Below are positions 7,802 to 17,735 of a stretch of 64,000 bases of DNA, one piece after another. The stretch is taken from contig NZ_LT670847.1 in NCBI RefSeq assembly GCF_900142895.1, forward strand, positions 1,860,001 to 1,924,000, read 5' to 3'. The notes beneath the pieces were generated by a model, which ran no database searches, was not told the DNA's origin, and saw nothing but the letters and a program-made list of their open reading frames with translations. Position 1 is the stretch's first letter; each line of letters starts with the position of its first letter. The translations under genes and the position numbers were made by a program. This stretch comes from Vreelandella subglaciescola (GTDB taxonomy: Bacteria; Pseudomonadota; Gammaproteobacteria; Pseudomonadales; Halomonadaceae).

Positions 7802-10280
7802 TCTCGACCAGCCCCGCGGCACTCAAGACGGCACTCAGAACGACATCCGGCACCGCAACCAGGGCGATGCGCCCCTTGCCCGCGATGCCGTCGCCAGCCG
7901 CGGCGGTGCCGGCCATGCCCGCGCCCACGAGAGCGCGATCAAACACGTGACCGGCCGCGCCGACTACATTGATGACCTGCCAAGCCCTGCCCGCACGTTG
8001 CACGTCATGGTCGGCCAGTCACCCGTGGCCCACGGCCGCGTCACCCGCATGGATCTGGAAAAGGTCAAGGCCTACCCCGGCGTGGTTGACGTGATCAGCC
8101 TTGCCGACGTGCCCGGGCACACGGATATCGGCCCGGTATTTCCCGGCGACCCGATCTTTGCCTATGACGACATCAGCTACGTCGGCCAGAGCCTGTTTGC
8201 CGTCGCTGCCGACAGCTACAAAGCCGCGCGCCAGGCGTTACAAGCCGCCGTGGTGGAAATCGACGAGCAGCCGGCAAGCCTTGACCCGGTGGCCGCCGCC
8301 GAGCGTGAAGAGCTGGTGCGCCCCACCCACGTGCACGAACGCGGCGACTGGCAGGCCGCCCTTGACGGCGCTACCCACGTGCTTGAAGGCACCCAGTTTG
8401 TCGGCGGTCAGGAGCACTTCTATCTGGAAGGTCAGGCCTGCCTGGTCGAGCCCAGCGAAGACGAAGGCGTTGTCGTACATACCTCCAACCAGCACCCCAG
8501 CGAAACGCAAAAGCTGGTGGCCGAAGTGCTGAACATTCCGTTCCATGCCGTGACCGTTTCCACCCGGCGCATGGGCGGCGGCTTTGGCGGCAAGGAAACC
8601 CAGGCCTCGCCGTGGACGTGTATCGCCGCGATTATTGCCCGGCGCACCGGCCGCGCGGCCAAGGTACGCGTGCCCCGGGCCGACGACACCCGCGCCACCG
8701 GCAAGCGCCATCCGTTCCATAACACTTACAAGCTGGGCTTTGACGAACGCGGCGTGCTGACCGGCGGCGATATTGACGTGATCGGCGACTGCGGCTACTC
8801 GCCCGACCTGTCCGAAGCGGTGGTCGACCGCGCCATGTTCCACGCCGACAACGCCTACTCGCTGGGGTCAGCACGGGTCACCGGCAAGCGCGCCAAAACC
8901 CACACCGCGTCCAACACCGCGTTTCGCGGCTTTGGCGGTCCTCAGGGCATGATGATCATCGAGCGCGCCATGGACGACATCGCCCGCTACATCGGCGAAG
9001 ACCCGCTGACCGTGCGCAAGCGCAACCTCTACCGCGAAAGCGACGCCGACGGTACGCCGCGCAACGTCACCCACTACGGTCAGCGCGTCGAGCAGCTCAG
9101 TCTGCTGCACGATATCGTGGCCCAGGTGGAAACCGAAAGCGACTACTGGAATCGCCGCCGCGAAATCACCCACTTCAACGCCCAGAGCCCGATCATCAAG
9201 CGCGGCCTTGCCTTGACGCCGGTGAAGTTCGGTATTTCGTTCACCGCCCAGCATTTGAATCAGGCCGGCGCGCTGCTGCACGTGTATACCGACGGCAGCG
9301 TAATGATCAACCACGGCGGCACCGAAATGGGCCAGGGGCTGCACACCAAGGTCTGCCAGGTGGTGGCTCGCGAACTGGGGCTCGACCTTGAACAGGTGCG
9401 CATTACCGCCACGCGCACCGACAAGGTGCCCAACACCTCGCCCACCGCTGCCTCCAGCGGCACCGACCTGAACGGCATGGCCGCCCGGGACGCCGCCAGC
9501 AAGCTGCGCGAGCGCCTGTTTGATTTCGCCGCCGTGCACTTTGAGCACGACGCCGGCGGGCTTGACCGCGAAACCATGCGCCTGGAGCACGGCCAGCTGG
9601 TGGCTGGCCTGGGCGAGGCCGAGCAGCGCATCGACTGGGGTGAACTTGTCCAGGCCGCCTATCTCGGGCGCATTTCGCTGTCCGAAAAAGGCTTCTACGC
9701 CACGCCGCTGATCCACTACGACCGCGCCACCGGCCGCGGCCGCCCGTTCTACTACTACGCCCACGGCGCCGCGGTGTCCGAGGTCGAGGTCGATACGCTG
9801 TCCGGTGAATATCGCGTCAGCCGCGTCGATATCATTCACGACGTAGGCGACTCGCTGAATCCGGCCATCGATATTGGCCAGGTCGAAGGCGGCTTTATTC
9901 AGGGCATGGGCTGGCTAACCAGCGAAGAGCTCAAGTGGAACGATGCCGGCCGGCTGATTTCCGACGCGCCCTCGACGTACAAAATCCCCGCGTTTGGCGA
10001 TTTACCCGAGACGTTTAACGTCAAACTGCTGGAAGGCCACCCCAACTCCCAGGCCAACATCTACCGTTCCAAAGCGGTGGGCGAGCCGCCCTTCATGCTG
10101 GCGATTTCGGTGTGGTCAGCGCTGCGCGACGCGCTGGCGAGCCTTGCCGACTACCGTTTCTGCCCGGTGCTGGATACCCCGGCCACGCCCGAGCGCGTGT
10201 TGATGGCCGCCGAGACGCTGCGTCAGGCAAAACGCAGCCGTTACAACGACAGCGTGAGACCCGACCATGAACCGGTCTGA
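7785..10280 (+). CDS. xdhB: Xanthine dehydrogenase molybdopterin-binding subunit
   Basis: This is the 831-residue catalytic subunit holding the molybdenum cofactor. Visible family motifs are GGGFGGKETQ (about residue 265), NTAFRGFGGPQGM (about residue 380), GGTEMGQGLHTK (about residue 510), and KAVGEPPFMLA near residue 767, whose Glu corresponds to the active-site glutamate of xanthine oxidases. The ATG at 7785 has AAGGTG upstream and overlaps the end of xdhA, indicating translational coupling. The first 45 residues are polar and variable, so initiation further in is possible but less likely. It pairs with XdhA, and XdhC, encoded next, inserts the sulfurated cofactor. Confidence 0.95.
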   Translation: MRTLTDLDQPRGTQDGTQNDIRHRNQGDAPLARDAVASRGGAGHARAHESAIKHVTGRADYIDDLPSPARTLHVMVGQSPVAHGRVTRMDLEKVKAYPGVVDVISLADVPGHTDIGPVFPGDPIFAYDDISYVGQSLFAVAADSYKAARQALQAAVVEIDEQPASLDPVAAAEREELVRPTHVHERGDWQAALDGATHVLEGTQFVGGQEHFYLEGQACLVEPSEDEGVVVHTSNQHPSETQKLVAEVLNIPFHAVTVSTRRMGGGFGGKETQASPWTCIAAIIARRTGRAAKVRVPRADDTRATGKRHPFHNTYKLGFDERGVLTGGDIDVIGDCGYSPDLSEAVVDRAMFHADNAYSLGSARVTGKRAKTHTASNTAFRGFGGPQGMMIIERAMDDIARYIGEDPLTVRKRNLYRESDADGTPRNVTHYGQRVEQLSLLHDIVAQVETESDYWNRRREITHFNAQSPIIKRGLALTPVKFGISFTAQHLNQAGALLHVYTDGSVMINHGGTEMGQGLHTKVCQVVARELGLDLEQVRITATRTDKVPNTSPTAASSGTDLNGMAARDAASKLRERLFDFAAVHFEHDAGGLDRETMRLEHGQLVAGLGEAEQRIDWGELVQAAYLGRISLSEKGFYATPLIHYDRATGRGRPFYYYAHGAAVSEVEVDTLSGEYRVSRVDIIHDVGDSLNPAIDIGQVEGGFIQGMGWLTSEELKWNDAGRLISDAPSTYKIPAFGDLPETFNVKLLEGHPNSQANIYRSKAVGEPPFMLAISVWSALRDALASLADYRFCPVLDTPATPERVLMAAETLRQAKRSRYNDSVRPDHEPV

Positions 10281-11154
10281 CGTCTGGCACAGCGCGCTTG
10301 ATCGCCTGCAGCGCGAAGCCCGCCCCCACGCGCTGGCAAGCGTAGTCGGGGTGGCGGGCTCCACCCCGCGGGAACCCGGTGCCAAGATGGTGATTACCGG
10401 GGAGGCCATCCACGACACCCTCGGCGGCGGCAACTTCGAGCTGCAGGTCATCGAGGCCGCGCGCGACGCGCTCGCCCGGGGCGAAAGCGGCACCCGGCTG
10501 GAAGCGTTTCCGCTGGGCGGGCGCAGCGGCCAGTGCTGCGGCGGCTACGTCCACGTGCTGCTGGAGCTTTATGCCGGTGCCGAGATGCGCGTGGCGCTGT
10601 TTGGCGCCGGCAACGTCGGCCGGGAACTGGCCGGGCTGCTGGCCCCGCTGCCCTGGCAGCTGCTGTGGTTTGATAGCCGTGAAGACGCCTTTCCCGACGC
10701 GCCGGGCAGTGATCGCCAGCAGCGCCGACGCATCATGCCCGGCACCGGCGGCGAGCCTGATATGGCCAGCGCCGTTGCCGGGCTACCCTCTGGCTGCCAC
10801 GCGCTGGTGATGACTCAGGATCACGGTGAAGACCGCGCCATTGTCGATGCGCTGCTCAAGCGCGGCGACTGCGCCTCCATCGGGCTGATCGGTTCACGCT
10901 CCAAATGGGCGAGCTTTCGTCGTCGGCTGCAGGATGCCGGCCACGATGACGCCGCGCTCAAGCAGGTGCGCTGCCCCATCGGCGTCGCCGGCGCCCACGG
11001 CAAGCGCCCCTATGAAATCGCGCTGGCGGTGACCGCCGAGCTTTTGACCTTCAAGCCCGCCGACGCTCACCCCGACCGCCGTGGCGTCGCCCCCGAAACG
11101 CTGCGCGCCGCCTTTCATCCGGTCGCGCCCGGCCCACAGAAACAACGTGCCTGA
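10267..11154 (+). CDS. xdhC: Xanthine dehydrogenase accessory protein XdhC
   Basis: The 295-residue product is the XdhC chaperone, which binds molybdenum cofactor, protects its sulfurated form and delivers it to XdhB. The N-terminal domain contains VGVAGSTPREPGAKMV and GGRSGQCCGGYVHVLLE, including the double cysteine typical of XdhC. The C-terminal Rossmann-like part has ALFGAGNVGRELAGLLAPL and TQDHGEDRAIVDALLKRGD, followed by GLIGSRSKWASFRRRL. The start overlaps the end of xdhB by 14 bases, so expression is coupled. Length is normal for the long form of the family. Confidence 0.94.
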   Translation: MNRSDVWHSALDRLQREARPHALASVVGVAGSTPREPGAKMVITGEAIHDTLGGGNFELQVIEAARDALARGESGTRLEAFPLGGRSGQCCGGYVHVLLELYAGAEMRVALFGAGNVGRELAGLLAPLPWQLLWFDSREDAFPDAPGSDRQQRRRIMPGTGGEPDMASAVAGLPSGCHALVMTQDHGEDRAIVDALLKRGDCASIGLIGSRSKWASFRRRLQDAGHDDAALKQVRCPIGVAGAHGKRPYEIALAVTAELLTFKPADAHPDRRGVAPETLRAAFHPVAPGPQKQRA

Positions 11155-11169
11155 CCCGACGGAGATTTT

Positions 11170-12498
11170 ATGACCGACCTGACGACTGACACCCGCGTAC
11201 TGCGCGGCCCGCTGTTGAGCTTTGCCGCCGACCCCGGCGACGGTGACACCCCTGCACCGGGCAGCGTTCGCCACCTTGAAGACGGCGCCGTGTGGATGGT
11301 CGACGGCCATATTCACGCCGTGGGCGACTACGCCGAGCTGGCACCGCACCTGCCGGCCGGCATCGACGTGGTGGACTATTCCGGCAAGCTGATGATGCCG
11401 GGCTTTATCGACAGCCACGTGCACTACTCGCAGCTCGATATCATGGCCTCCTACGGCCGCCAGCTGCTCGACTGGCTCAACGACTACACCTTTCCCGAAG
11501 AGTGCCGCTTTGCCAATCGCGTTCACGCCGACGCCGTGGCCGAGGCGTTTCTCGACGAAACCCTGCGCGTGGGCACCACCACCGCCCAGGTCTTCTGTAC
11601 CTCGCACCCGGGCTCGGTGGATGCGTTTTTCAGCGCCGCCAATCGCCGCGGGCTGCGCATGCTGGCGGGCAAGGTGTTGATGGACCGCAACGGCCCCGAT
11701 GCCCTGACCGACGACACCCTGGGCGGCCTGGCCGACAGCGAACGGCTGATTGCCGACTGGCATGGCAAAAACCGGCTGGGCTACAGCCTGACACCGCGCT
11801 TTGCGCCAACCTCCACCCGGGAGCAGCTGGAAGCCACCGGCGCGGTGCTGCGCAACGCCCCGGACGTGCACCTGCAAACCCACCTGTCGGAAAACGAGGG
11901 CGAAATTGCCTGGGTATCCGAACTGTTCCCCGAAAGCAAAGACTACCTCAACGTGTATGAGCGCTACGGGCTGGTGGGGCCGCGCAGCACCTTCGCCCAC
12001 GGCATTCATCTGGACCAGGGAATGCGCCACCGGCTGGCAGACGCCGGCGCCAGCATCGCCTTTTGCCCCACCTCGAACCTGTTTCTGGGCAGCGGCCTGT
12101 TTGACCGTCAGGCCTGCCATGAGGCCGGCCTGGCCACGAGTTTGGCCAGCGATGTGGGCGGCGGCACCGATCTGTCGGGGCTGGCGACGCTCAAAGGGGC
12201 GTATCAGGTCGGCCAGCTACTAGGCCAACCGCTTACCGCCTGGCAGGGCTTTTACCGGCTGACGCTGGGCAACGCCAAAACCCTGCACCTTGACCAGCAC
12301 ATCGGCCAGATCCGCGAAGGCGGCGAAGCCGACATCGTGGTGCTCGACCCTCAGGCCACGCCGCTGCTGGCGCGGCGCACGGCGCACTGCCAGACGCTTT
12401 CCGAAACCCTGTTCGCGCTGATGATGCTCGGCGACGACCGTACCGTTTACGCCACCTGGGCCGGCGGCCAGCGGGTTCACGCCCGGGACGCCGCCTAG
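11170..12498 (+). CDS. guaD: Guanine deaminase
   Basis: The product (442 residues) is a zinc-dependent amidohydrolase that converts guanine to xanthine, feeding the xanthine dehydrogenase encoded just upstream. The metal-binding motif is PGFIDSHVHYSQ (about residue 80), followed by the GuaD-typical YTFPEECRF. Further metal and substrate residues lie in LQTHLSENEGEIAWV, TFAHGIHLD and LASDVGGGTDLS. A GGAG site precedes the ATG 15 bases after xdhC. Its stop codon shares the palindrome CTAG with the stop of the convergent hydrolase gene, so the two genes overlap by 4 bases and no terminator lies between them. Confidence 0.95.
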   Translation: MTDLTTDTRVLRGPLLSFAADPGDGDTPAPGSVRHLEDGAVWMVDGHIHAVGDYAELAPHLPAGIDVVDYSGKLMMPGFIDSHVHYSQLDIMASYGRQLLDWLNDYTFPEECRFANRVHADAVAEAFLDETLRVGTTTAQVFCTSHPGSVDAFFSAANRRGLRMLAGKVLMDRNGPDALTDDTLGGLADSERLIADWHGKNRLGYSLTPRFAPTSTREQLEATGAVLRNAPDVHLQTHLSENEGEIAWVSELFPESKDYLNVYERYGLVGPRSTFAHGIHLDQGMRHRLADAGASIAFCPTSNLFLGSGLFDRQACHEAGLATSLASDVGGGTDLSGLATLKGAYQVGQLLGQPLTAWQGFYRLTLGNAKTLHLDQHIGQIREGGEADIVVLDPQATPLLARRTAHCQTLSETLFALMMLGDDRTVYATWAGGQRVHARDAA

Positions 12499-13463
12499 GT
12501 CGCCCGCTCATCGAGAAAGCGCACCAGCGGGGCGAACAGCGCCTCGCGTATGGGCTCGGCTTCGTTGACCAGATGGTGGCGCGCCAGCGGATGGCGATAC
12601 ACCTCGGCACGCGGAAATTTTTTCGCCAGCACGCCGAGGTTATACGGCCAGTCGACGGTATGATCCTGCTCACCCTGAATCATCAACACGGGCAGCGAGC
12701 GTGGCGATTGTGCCAGCAGCTGCGGCATCCAGCGGCGCATGGCGCTGACCCAGGCAAGGCTCAGCTGCCCCGGCTGCAGCGGATCCTGCTGGTGCAGAAA
12801 GGCGACAAAGGCGGCATCGGTGGAGTTGGGCCGGTAGCGCCGCGGCACCGCGCGCACAAAGGGGCTGACCAGACGATGCAGCGCACTGGCCTGATGCCAC
12901 CCCCAGGGGCGCACCAGCGGCGCCAGCAGGATAAGCCCCTCCCAGGGTGCTTCATCTTGCAGGCGGAGCGCATCGGTAGCGAGTATCGACGCGCCGGTGC
13001 TCTGCCCGATCCCCACCCAGGGCGCGGGCGCCAGCGCCTGCGCTGTTAACGTCGCCTGCACCACGTGCAGGCAGTGGCGGTAGGTCTCAAAATCATCGAT
13101 CGCTGCCCGCTCGCCGCTCGACAGGCCGTGGCCGGGCAAATCCCACAGCACCACCTGCCAACCGCGCGCCAAAAGCTCTGCCAGCAGATGGCGATAAAGC
13201 CCCAGATGGTCAAAATAGCCGTGCACCACAAACACGGTACCCACCGGCTTGAGTGGCGCCCAAACCTGGCACCAGAGCGAAAACTGCCCGCTTTCGATAA
13301 AGCCCGCGTAAACCTGCCTGGCCCCCCGCCAAAGGGGCGTCAATCCGTAGCGGTTAAAGTACGGCTCTACCGCCCGGGCCTCGCCGCTGCCCGGCGACAA
13401 CGGCACCAGCCGGACGTCTCCCGCGTGGCAAAACGCGGCCTTCAGCGCGTCAAACTCGTTCAT
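12495..13463 (-). CDS. Alpha/beta hydrolase, lysophospholipase-like
   Basis: This 322-residue alpha/beta hydrolase resembles the monoacylglycerol lipase/lysophospholipase L2 (Hydrolase_4) group. The oxyanion region is VVHGYFDHLGLYRHLLAEL, the nucleophile elbow is GIGQSTGAS, and a late His lies in HPLARHHLVNEAEP. The frame is open to 13529, but ATG 13463 (MNEFDALKAAF) has a strong GAGAGGG site and is preferred. There is no signal peptide, so a cytoplasmic or peripheral location is likely. The substrate is not evident. The gene converges on guaD. Confidence 0.8.
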   Translation of the reverse strand: MNEFDALKAAFCHAGDVRLVPLSPGSGEARAVEPYFNRYGLTPLWRGARQVYAGFIESGQFSLWCQVWAPLKPVGTVFVVHGYFDHLGLYRHLLAELLARGWQVVLWDLPGHGLSSGERAAIDDFETYRHCLHVVQATLTAQALAPAPWVGIGQSTGASILATDALRLQDEAPWEGLILLAPLVRPWGWHQASALHRLVSPFVRAVPRRYRPNSTDAAFVAFLHQQDPLQPGQLSLAWVSAMRRWMPQLLAQSPRSLPVLMIQGEQDHTVDWPYNLGVLAKKFPRAEVYRHPLARHHLVNEAEPIREALFAPLVRFLDERAT

Positions 13464-13850
13464 CCGCCCTCTCTTGCTGTGTGACCGTTGCGACCCGTTT
13501 GTCGGCCCGGTACTCGACCTAATTCTCATCGCGATTTAACAATGCTCGCCAAATAAGGTAAAATCGTCCGCATTTGGTCGAGCCTCCTGCCGCACTGTCA
13601 AGCAAGCAAGAGCGACGCTATTTACATGCCTGCACATTTATGGAACTATTTTCCACAAGTTTTCCATAACTTATGCTGCCGGCATCTGCGTCAGTGCTGT
13701 CATTTGCACTTCGACCGGCATGAAATAGTAATTGAGACAGTGGTTGAGACGGTCGTTGAAACAGCCGTCGTATGCACTGTTGTATTCACTATGGCCGTGG
13801 CGGGCATCTGGTACCACGATTGGCCACGGACACTCTAAGGGAGAGTTTCC
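13464..13850. other. Intergenic region upstream of glcB with 12-bp repeats
   Basis: This 387-base stretch is moderately AT-rich and has no supported gene. Three imperfect 12-bp direct repeats (attgagacagtg, gttgagacggtc, gttgaaacagcc) run head to tail at 13731-13766. A possible promoter precedes them (TTGCAC at 13704, TAGTAA at 13726). The repeats may be a regulator binding array for glcB. A 70-codon open frame over the repeats has no clear ribosome binding site and no family resemblance. Confidence 0.45.
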
Positions 13851-16061
13851 ATGAGCGAGCGTATCACGCGTCACCGTTTACAGGTGGCAGCTGAACTTGA
13901 TCGCTTTATCAACGAGCAGGCGCTGCCTGGCACAGGCGTTGATCAAGCTGCCTTCTGGGCGGGCGTTGACGCGCTGTTCCACGATCTGGCGCCGAAAAAC
14001 CGCCAGCTGCTCGACGAGCGCGACTCGCTGCAGGAAAAACTCAACGCCTGGCACCGTGAAAACCCCGGCCAGATCAGCGACATGCCGGCCTACCGCCGCT
14101 TTCTCACCGATATTGGCTATCTGGCCAAGGTGCCTGCAAAAGTCGCCACCACGACCGACAACGTCGACCGCGAGCTTTCCGTGCAGGCCGGCCCCCAGCT
14201 GGTGGTGCCCGTCAGCAACGCACGCTACGCGCTGAACGCCGCCAACGCCCGCTGGGGCAGCCTCTACGACGCGCTCTACGGCACCGACGTCATCTCTGAT
14301 GCCGACGGCGCGGAAAAGACCCGCGAATTCAACTTCAAGCGTGCCGAGAAAGTCATTGCCTACGCCCGCGGCGTGCTGGACCGCATGGCCCCGCTGGCCA
14401 CCGGCTCTCACCGAGACGCCGTCAACTACGCCATCCGCGATGGCCACCTGAACGTCACGCTGGAAGGCGGCCGCGATACCGGCCTGCAAGATGCTGCCAA
14501 GCTGATTGGGTTTGAAGGCGACGCCGCCGCGCCGACGTCGATTCTGTTGGCCAACAACGGCCTGCACGCCGAGATCCAGATCGACGGCGAAAACCCCATA
14601 GGCAAAACCGACCCGGCGCGGATCAAGGACGTGGTTGTGGAAGCCGCCATTTCCACCATCATGGACTGCGAAGATTCCATCGCCGCCGTCGATGCCGAAG
14701 ACAAGGTTGGCGTTTACACCAACTGGCTTGGCCTGATGAAGGGCGATCTGCAGGAAACCATCGTCAAGGGCGACAAATCGTTCACCCGTGAACTGCACGG
14801 TGATCGTACCTGGCAGACCACCGACGGCAACAGCGTCACCCTGCAGGGCCGCTCGCTGATGTTCATCCGCAACGTGGGCCATCTGATGACCACGCCGGCG
14901 ATTCTCGACGAAAACGGTGCTGAGCTGCCCGAAGGCATTCTCGACGCCGCCGTGACCTCGCTGATTGCCCTGCACGACCTGCAGAAGAGCGCCGACCAGC
15001 CGCGTAACTCGCGCACCGGCTCGGTGTACATCGTCAAGCCGAAAATGCACGGCCCCAAAGAAGTCGCGTTTGCCGACGAGCTGTTTGGCCGCGTCGAAGA
15101 CATTCTCGGCATGACGAAAAGCACCCTGAAAATGGGCATCATGGACGAAGAGCGCCGCACCAGCGCCAACCTCAAAGCCTGCATCAACGCCGCCAGCGCG
15201 CGCGTGGTGTTCATCAACACCGGCTTTTTGGACCGCACCGGCGACGAGATGCACACCATCATGGAAGCCGGCCCGGTCGTGCGCAAAGGCGACATGAAAG
15301 GCACCGCCTGGATCGGCGCCTACGAGAAGAACAACGTGCAAATAGGCCTGGCCTGTGGCCTGCGTGGTCGCGCCCAGATCGGCAAGGGCATGTGGGCCAT
15401 GCCGGACCTGATGCACGACATGCTGGAAAAGAAAATCGGCCACCCGAAAGCCGGTGCCAATACCGCTTGGGTACCGTCCCCCACGGCGGCCACCCTGCAC
15501 GCGCTGCACTACCATCAGGTAGACGTGGCCGACGTGCAGCGCGAGCTTGAAGGTCAGGGCGAGCCCGATCTGCTCGACGACCTGCTCAGCATTCCGGTAG
15601 AAGCCAACCCCAGCTGGAGCGCAGACGACATCCAGCAGGAGCTGGACAACAACTGCCAGGGCATTCTGGGTTACGTGGTTCGCTGGGTTGAGCACGGCGT
15701 GGGCTGCTCCAAGGTGCCGGATATCCACAACGTCGGCCTGATGGAAGACCGCGCGACGCTGCGCATCTCCAGCCAGCACATTGCCAACTGGCTGCACCAC
15801 GGCATCGTCGAGAATGCGCAGGTAGAAGACACGCTCAAGCGCATGGCCAAGGTCGTCGACGAGCAGAACGCCGGCGATCCCAGCTACACGCCGATGAGCT
15901 CGCACTTTGACGATTCCACCGCGTTCAAGGCCGCGTCTGACCTGATCTTCAAGGGTCTGGAACAGCCGTCCGGCTACACCGAGCCGCTGCTCCACGAGTG
16001 GCGCCGGATAGAAAAGACAAAAGCGGAAAAAGCCAAAGCGGCAAAGGCCAGCACGCAGTAA
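13851..16061 (+). CDS. glcB: Malate synthase G
   Basis: The 736-residue protein condenses glyoxylate with acetyl-CoA to give malate in the glyoxylate/glycolate pathway. It is full length for the monomeric G isoform (about 720 residues). Recognisable stretches include [17 protein letters not shown] near residue 270, [32 protein letters not shown] with the catalytic arginine region before it, [11 protein letters not shown], and [16 protein letters not shown]. The C-terminus ends in a Lys/Ala-rich tail. The ATG has AAGGGAGAG upstream. A strong terminator follows. The gene is monocistronic, with an unusual repeat-bearing leader. Confidence 0.96.
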   Translation: MSERITRHRLQVAAELDRFINEQALPGTGVDQAAFWAGVDALFHDLAPKNRQLLDERDSLQEKLNAWHRENPGQISDMPAYRRFLTDIGYLAKVPAKVATTTDNVDRELSVQAGPQLVVPVSNARYALNAANARWGSLYDALYGTDVISDADGAEKTREFNFKRAEKVIAYARGVLDRMAPLATGSHRDAVNYAIRDGHLNVTLEGGRDTGLQDAAKLIGFEGDAAAPTSILLANNGLHAEIQIDGENPIGKTDPARIKDVVVEAAISTIMDCEDSIAAVDAEDKVGVYTNWLGLMKGDLQETIVKGDKSFTRELHGDRTWQTTDGNSVTLQGRSLMFIRNVGHLMTTPAILDENGAELPEGILDAAVTSLIALHDLQKSADQPRNSRTGSVYIVKPKMHGPKEVAFADELFGRVEDILGMTKSTLKMGIMDEERRTSANLKACINAASARVVFINTGFLDRTGDEMHTIMEAGPVVRKGDMKGTAWIGAYEKNNVQIGLACGLRGRAQIGKGMWAMPDLMHDMLEKKIGHPKAGANTAWVPSPTAATLHALHYHQVDVADVQRELEGQGEPDLLDDLLSIPVEANPSWSADDIQQELDNNCQGILGYVVRWVEHGVGCSKVPDIHNVGLMEDRATLRISSQHIANWLHHGIVENAQVEDTLKRMAKVVDEQNAGDPSYTPMSSHFDDSTAFKAASDLIFKGLEQPSGYTEPLLHEWRRIEKTKAEKAKAAKASTQ

Positions 16062-16080
16062 CACGCGCAAGGCGCTAGCC

Positions 16081-16115
16081 AAACCCCCTCATGGCCCGTC
16101 CTGAGGGGGTTTTTG
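16081..16115 (+). terminator. Rho-independent terminator of glcB
   Basis: AAACCCCCTCA and TGAGGGGGTTT form an 11-bp stem around a 10-base loop, followed by a T-run on the plus strand. Confidence 0.92.
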
Positions 16116-16135
16116 TTTATGGCGTCGGCGGTTTG

Positions 16136-16561
16136 TTATCTTGACGTCGCTGGCCTGCAGGCGGCAATGCCCAGCGCCAGCCAGCCGGCAATCAGCAACA
16201 GGCCGCCAAGCGGGGTTAACAGCCCCACGCCCAGCCCGCCCAACGCCAAAGCGTAAAGCGAGCCGGAAAACGCCGCGATACCCAGCGCCCACAGTGCCAT
16301 GACCGGCCACAGGCGTGCTTGTGGCTCAAGCCGCTGCCAGATCAGCACCGCCACGAGCGCCAGCGTGTGCCACATCTGATAGCGCACGGCAGTATCCACC
16401 GTGGCGATCGTCGCCTCGCTGGCCCACGCGGACAGCCCGTGGGCGGCATAGGCGCCGAGCATAACGGCGGCCGCGCCGGAGAGCGCCACGCCACACCACG
16501 CGGCCTTGTGGTACCCGCGGGAGGCGCTGGGCTCTTGGGGTATACGTTTTTCTGACGGCAC
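16136..16561 (-). CDS. DUF423 small membrane protein
   Basis: The product is a DUF423 (YgdD-type) inner-membrane protein with four predicted helices. Family hallmarks are GAYAAHGLSAWA, the central YQMWHTLALVAVLIW, and a glycine-rich end (FSGSLYALALGGLG, TPLGGLLLIAGWLALG). No function is established for the family. The best start is GTG 16561, with AGGAG eight bases upstream; the frame extends to an ATG at 16603 without a ribosome binding site. From the GTG the protein has 141 residues, slightly longer than usual because of a polar N-terminus. It is divergent from thiS and convergent with glcB. Confidence 0.85.
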   Translation of the reverse strand: MPSEKRIPQEPSASRGYHKAAWCGVALSGAAAVMLGAYAAHGLSAWASEATIATVDTAVRYQMWHTLALVAVLIWQRLEPQARLWPVMALWALGIAAFSGSLYALALGGLGVGLLTPLGGLLLIAGWLALGIAACRPATSR

Positions 16562-16699
16562 GAAAGTGCTCCTGTGTTGTGGGCCACGGATTGTTGGCCA
16601 CACGCTGTATAACGCGCAAGCGTTGACGCGAGCAGCTGCCGGAAAGCGCTAAAATCGCTACAATAGCGCGACTGCGACACCCACTAAAGCGGTAGGAAA

Positions 16700-16918
16700 A
16701 TGACTGAGATGACAACGCATGCCATTCAGCTCAACGGCGAGCCCCATTCTCTCGCGCCCGATACCAGCGCTGCCGATCTGGTCGCGCAGCTCGGGCTCGG
16801 CGGCCGCCGCATCGCCGTTGAAATCAACGAAGAAATTGTTCCCCGCAGCCAGCTCGCCGAAACGCGCCTGGCCAACGGCGACAAGGTCGAGATCGTCCAC
16901 GCCATCGGTGGCGGCTAG
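16700..16918 (+). CDS. thiS: Sulfur carrier protein ThiS
   Basis: ThiS is a ubiquitin-like sulfur carrier for the thiazole moiety of thiamine. The 72-residue protein ends in the required Gly-Gly ([10 protein letters not shown]) that is adenylated by ThiF and thiocarboxylated. The core has [16 protein letters not shown] spacing ([18 protein letters not shown]). The start may be ATG 16700 or ATG 16709; AGG lies 8 bases before the first. thiG follows after 25 bases, and trmB overlaps thiG, giving a thiS-thiG-trmB unit as in Pseudomonas. Confidence 0.92.
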   Translation: MTEMTTHAIQLNGEPHSLAPDTSAADLVAQLGLGGRRIAVEINEEIVPRSQLAETRLANGDKVEIVHAIGGG

Positions 16919-16943
16919 GGCGGGCACACTCCAAGGAATATTT

Positions 16944-17735
16944 ATGACAACACTCAACGACGCGCCGCTGACCGTTGCCGGCCGCGACTTCCATTCTCGC
17001 CTGCTGATCGGCACGGGTAAATACAAGGATTTTGACGAGGCCGGCGCGGCGATCAACCAAAGCGGCGCCGAGATCGTCACCTTCGCCGTGCGCCGCACTA
17101 ATCTGGGCCAGGAAGCCGGCGCGAACCTGCTCGACGTCGTCTCACCGGATCGCTATACGCTGCTGCCCAACACCGCCGGCTGCTATAACGCCAAGGACGC
17201 CGTGCGCACCTGCCGACTGGCGCGCGAGCTGCTCGACGGCCATAATCTGGTCAAGCTTGAGGTGCTGGGCGACGATGACACGCTCTACCCCAACGTCACC
17301 GAAACGCTCAAAGCGGCCAAAACGCTGCTCGACGACGGCTTCGACGTCATGGTGTATACCAGCGACGACCCCATTGTCGCCCGCGAACTTGAAGCCATGG
17401 GCTGCTCGGCGATCATGCCGCTGGGCTCGCTGATCGGCTCCGGCCACGGCATTCAGAACCCGCACAACGTGCGCCTGATTGTCGAGCGCAGCAATGTGCC
17501 GGTACTCGTGGACGCGGGCATCGGCACCGCCTCGGACGCGGCCATGGCCATGGAGCTGGGCTGCGACGGCGTGCTGCTCAACTCGGCCATTGCCCACGCG
17601 CGCGACCCGGTACGCATGGCCCGCGCCATGCAGCAGGCGGTACAGGCCGGCCGCGACGCCCTTCTCGCCGGGCGTATGCCGCGCCGCCAGAGCGCTGATC
17701 CTTCTTCCCCCTTTGCCGGCCGTATCAACGGCTGA
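16944..17735 (+). CDS. thiG: Thiazole synthase ThiG
   Basis: ThiG (263 residues) forms the thiazole phosphate ring from deoxyxylulose phosphate, dehydroglycine and ThiS-thiocarboxylate. The translation from ATG 16944 starts with [20 protein letters not shown] and [13 protein letters not shown], the usual family start, with AAGGA 8 bases upstream. The Schiff-base lysine is in [12 protein letters not shown], and the phosphate-binding loops are [13 protein letters not shown] and [18 protein letters not shown]. The frame is open further upstream through thiS, but that part is a shadow. The stop TGA overlaps the trmB ATG by one base. Confidence 0.95.
   Translation: MTTLNDAPLTVAGRDFHSRLLIGTGKYKDFDEAGAAINQSGAEIVTFAVRRTNLGQEAGANLLDVVSPDRYTLLPNTAGCYNAKDAVRTCRLARELLDGHNLVKLEVLGDDDTLYPNVTETLKAAKTLLDDGFDVMVYTSDDPIVARELEAMGCSAIMPLGSLIGSGHGIQNPHNVRLIVERSNVPVLVDAGIGTASDAAMAMELGCDGVLLNSAIAHARDPVRMARAMQQAVQAGRDALLAGRMPRRQSADPSSPFAGRING

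Noticed and set aside
13878..16082. A 734-residue open frame on the minus strand opposite glcB
   Set aside because: It is a shadow of the malate synthase gene. Its codons mirror glcB, it has no ribosome binding site and no family resemblance.
16604..16699. Possible TPP riboswitch before thiS or thiD
   Set aside because: The conserved CTGAGA and related elements are not seen before either gene.
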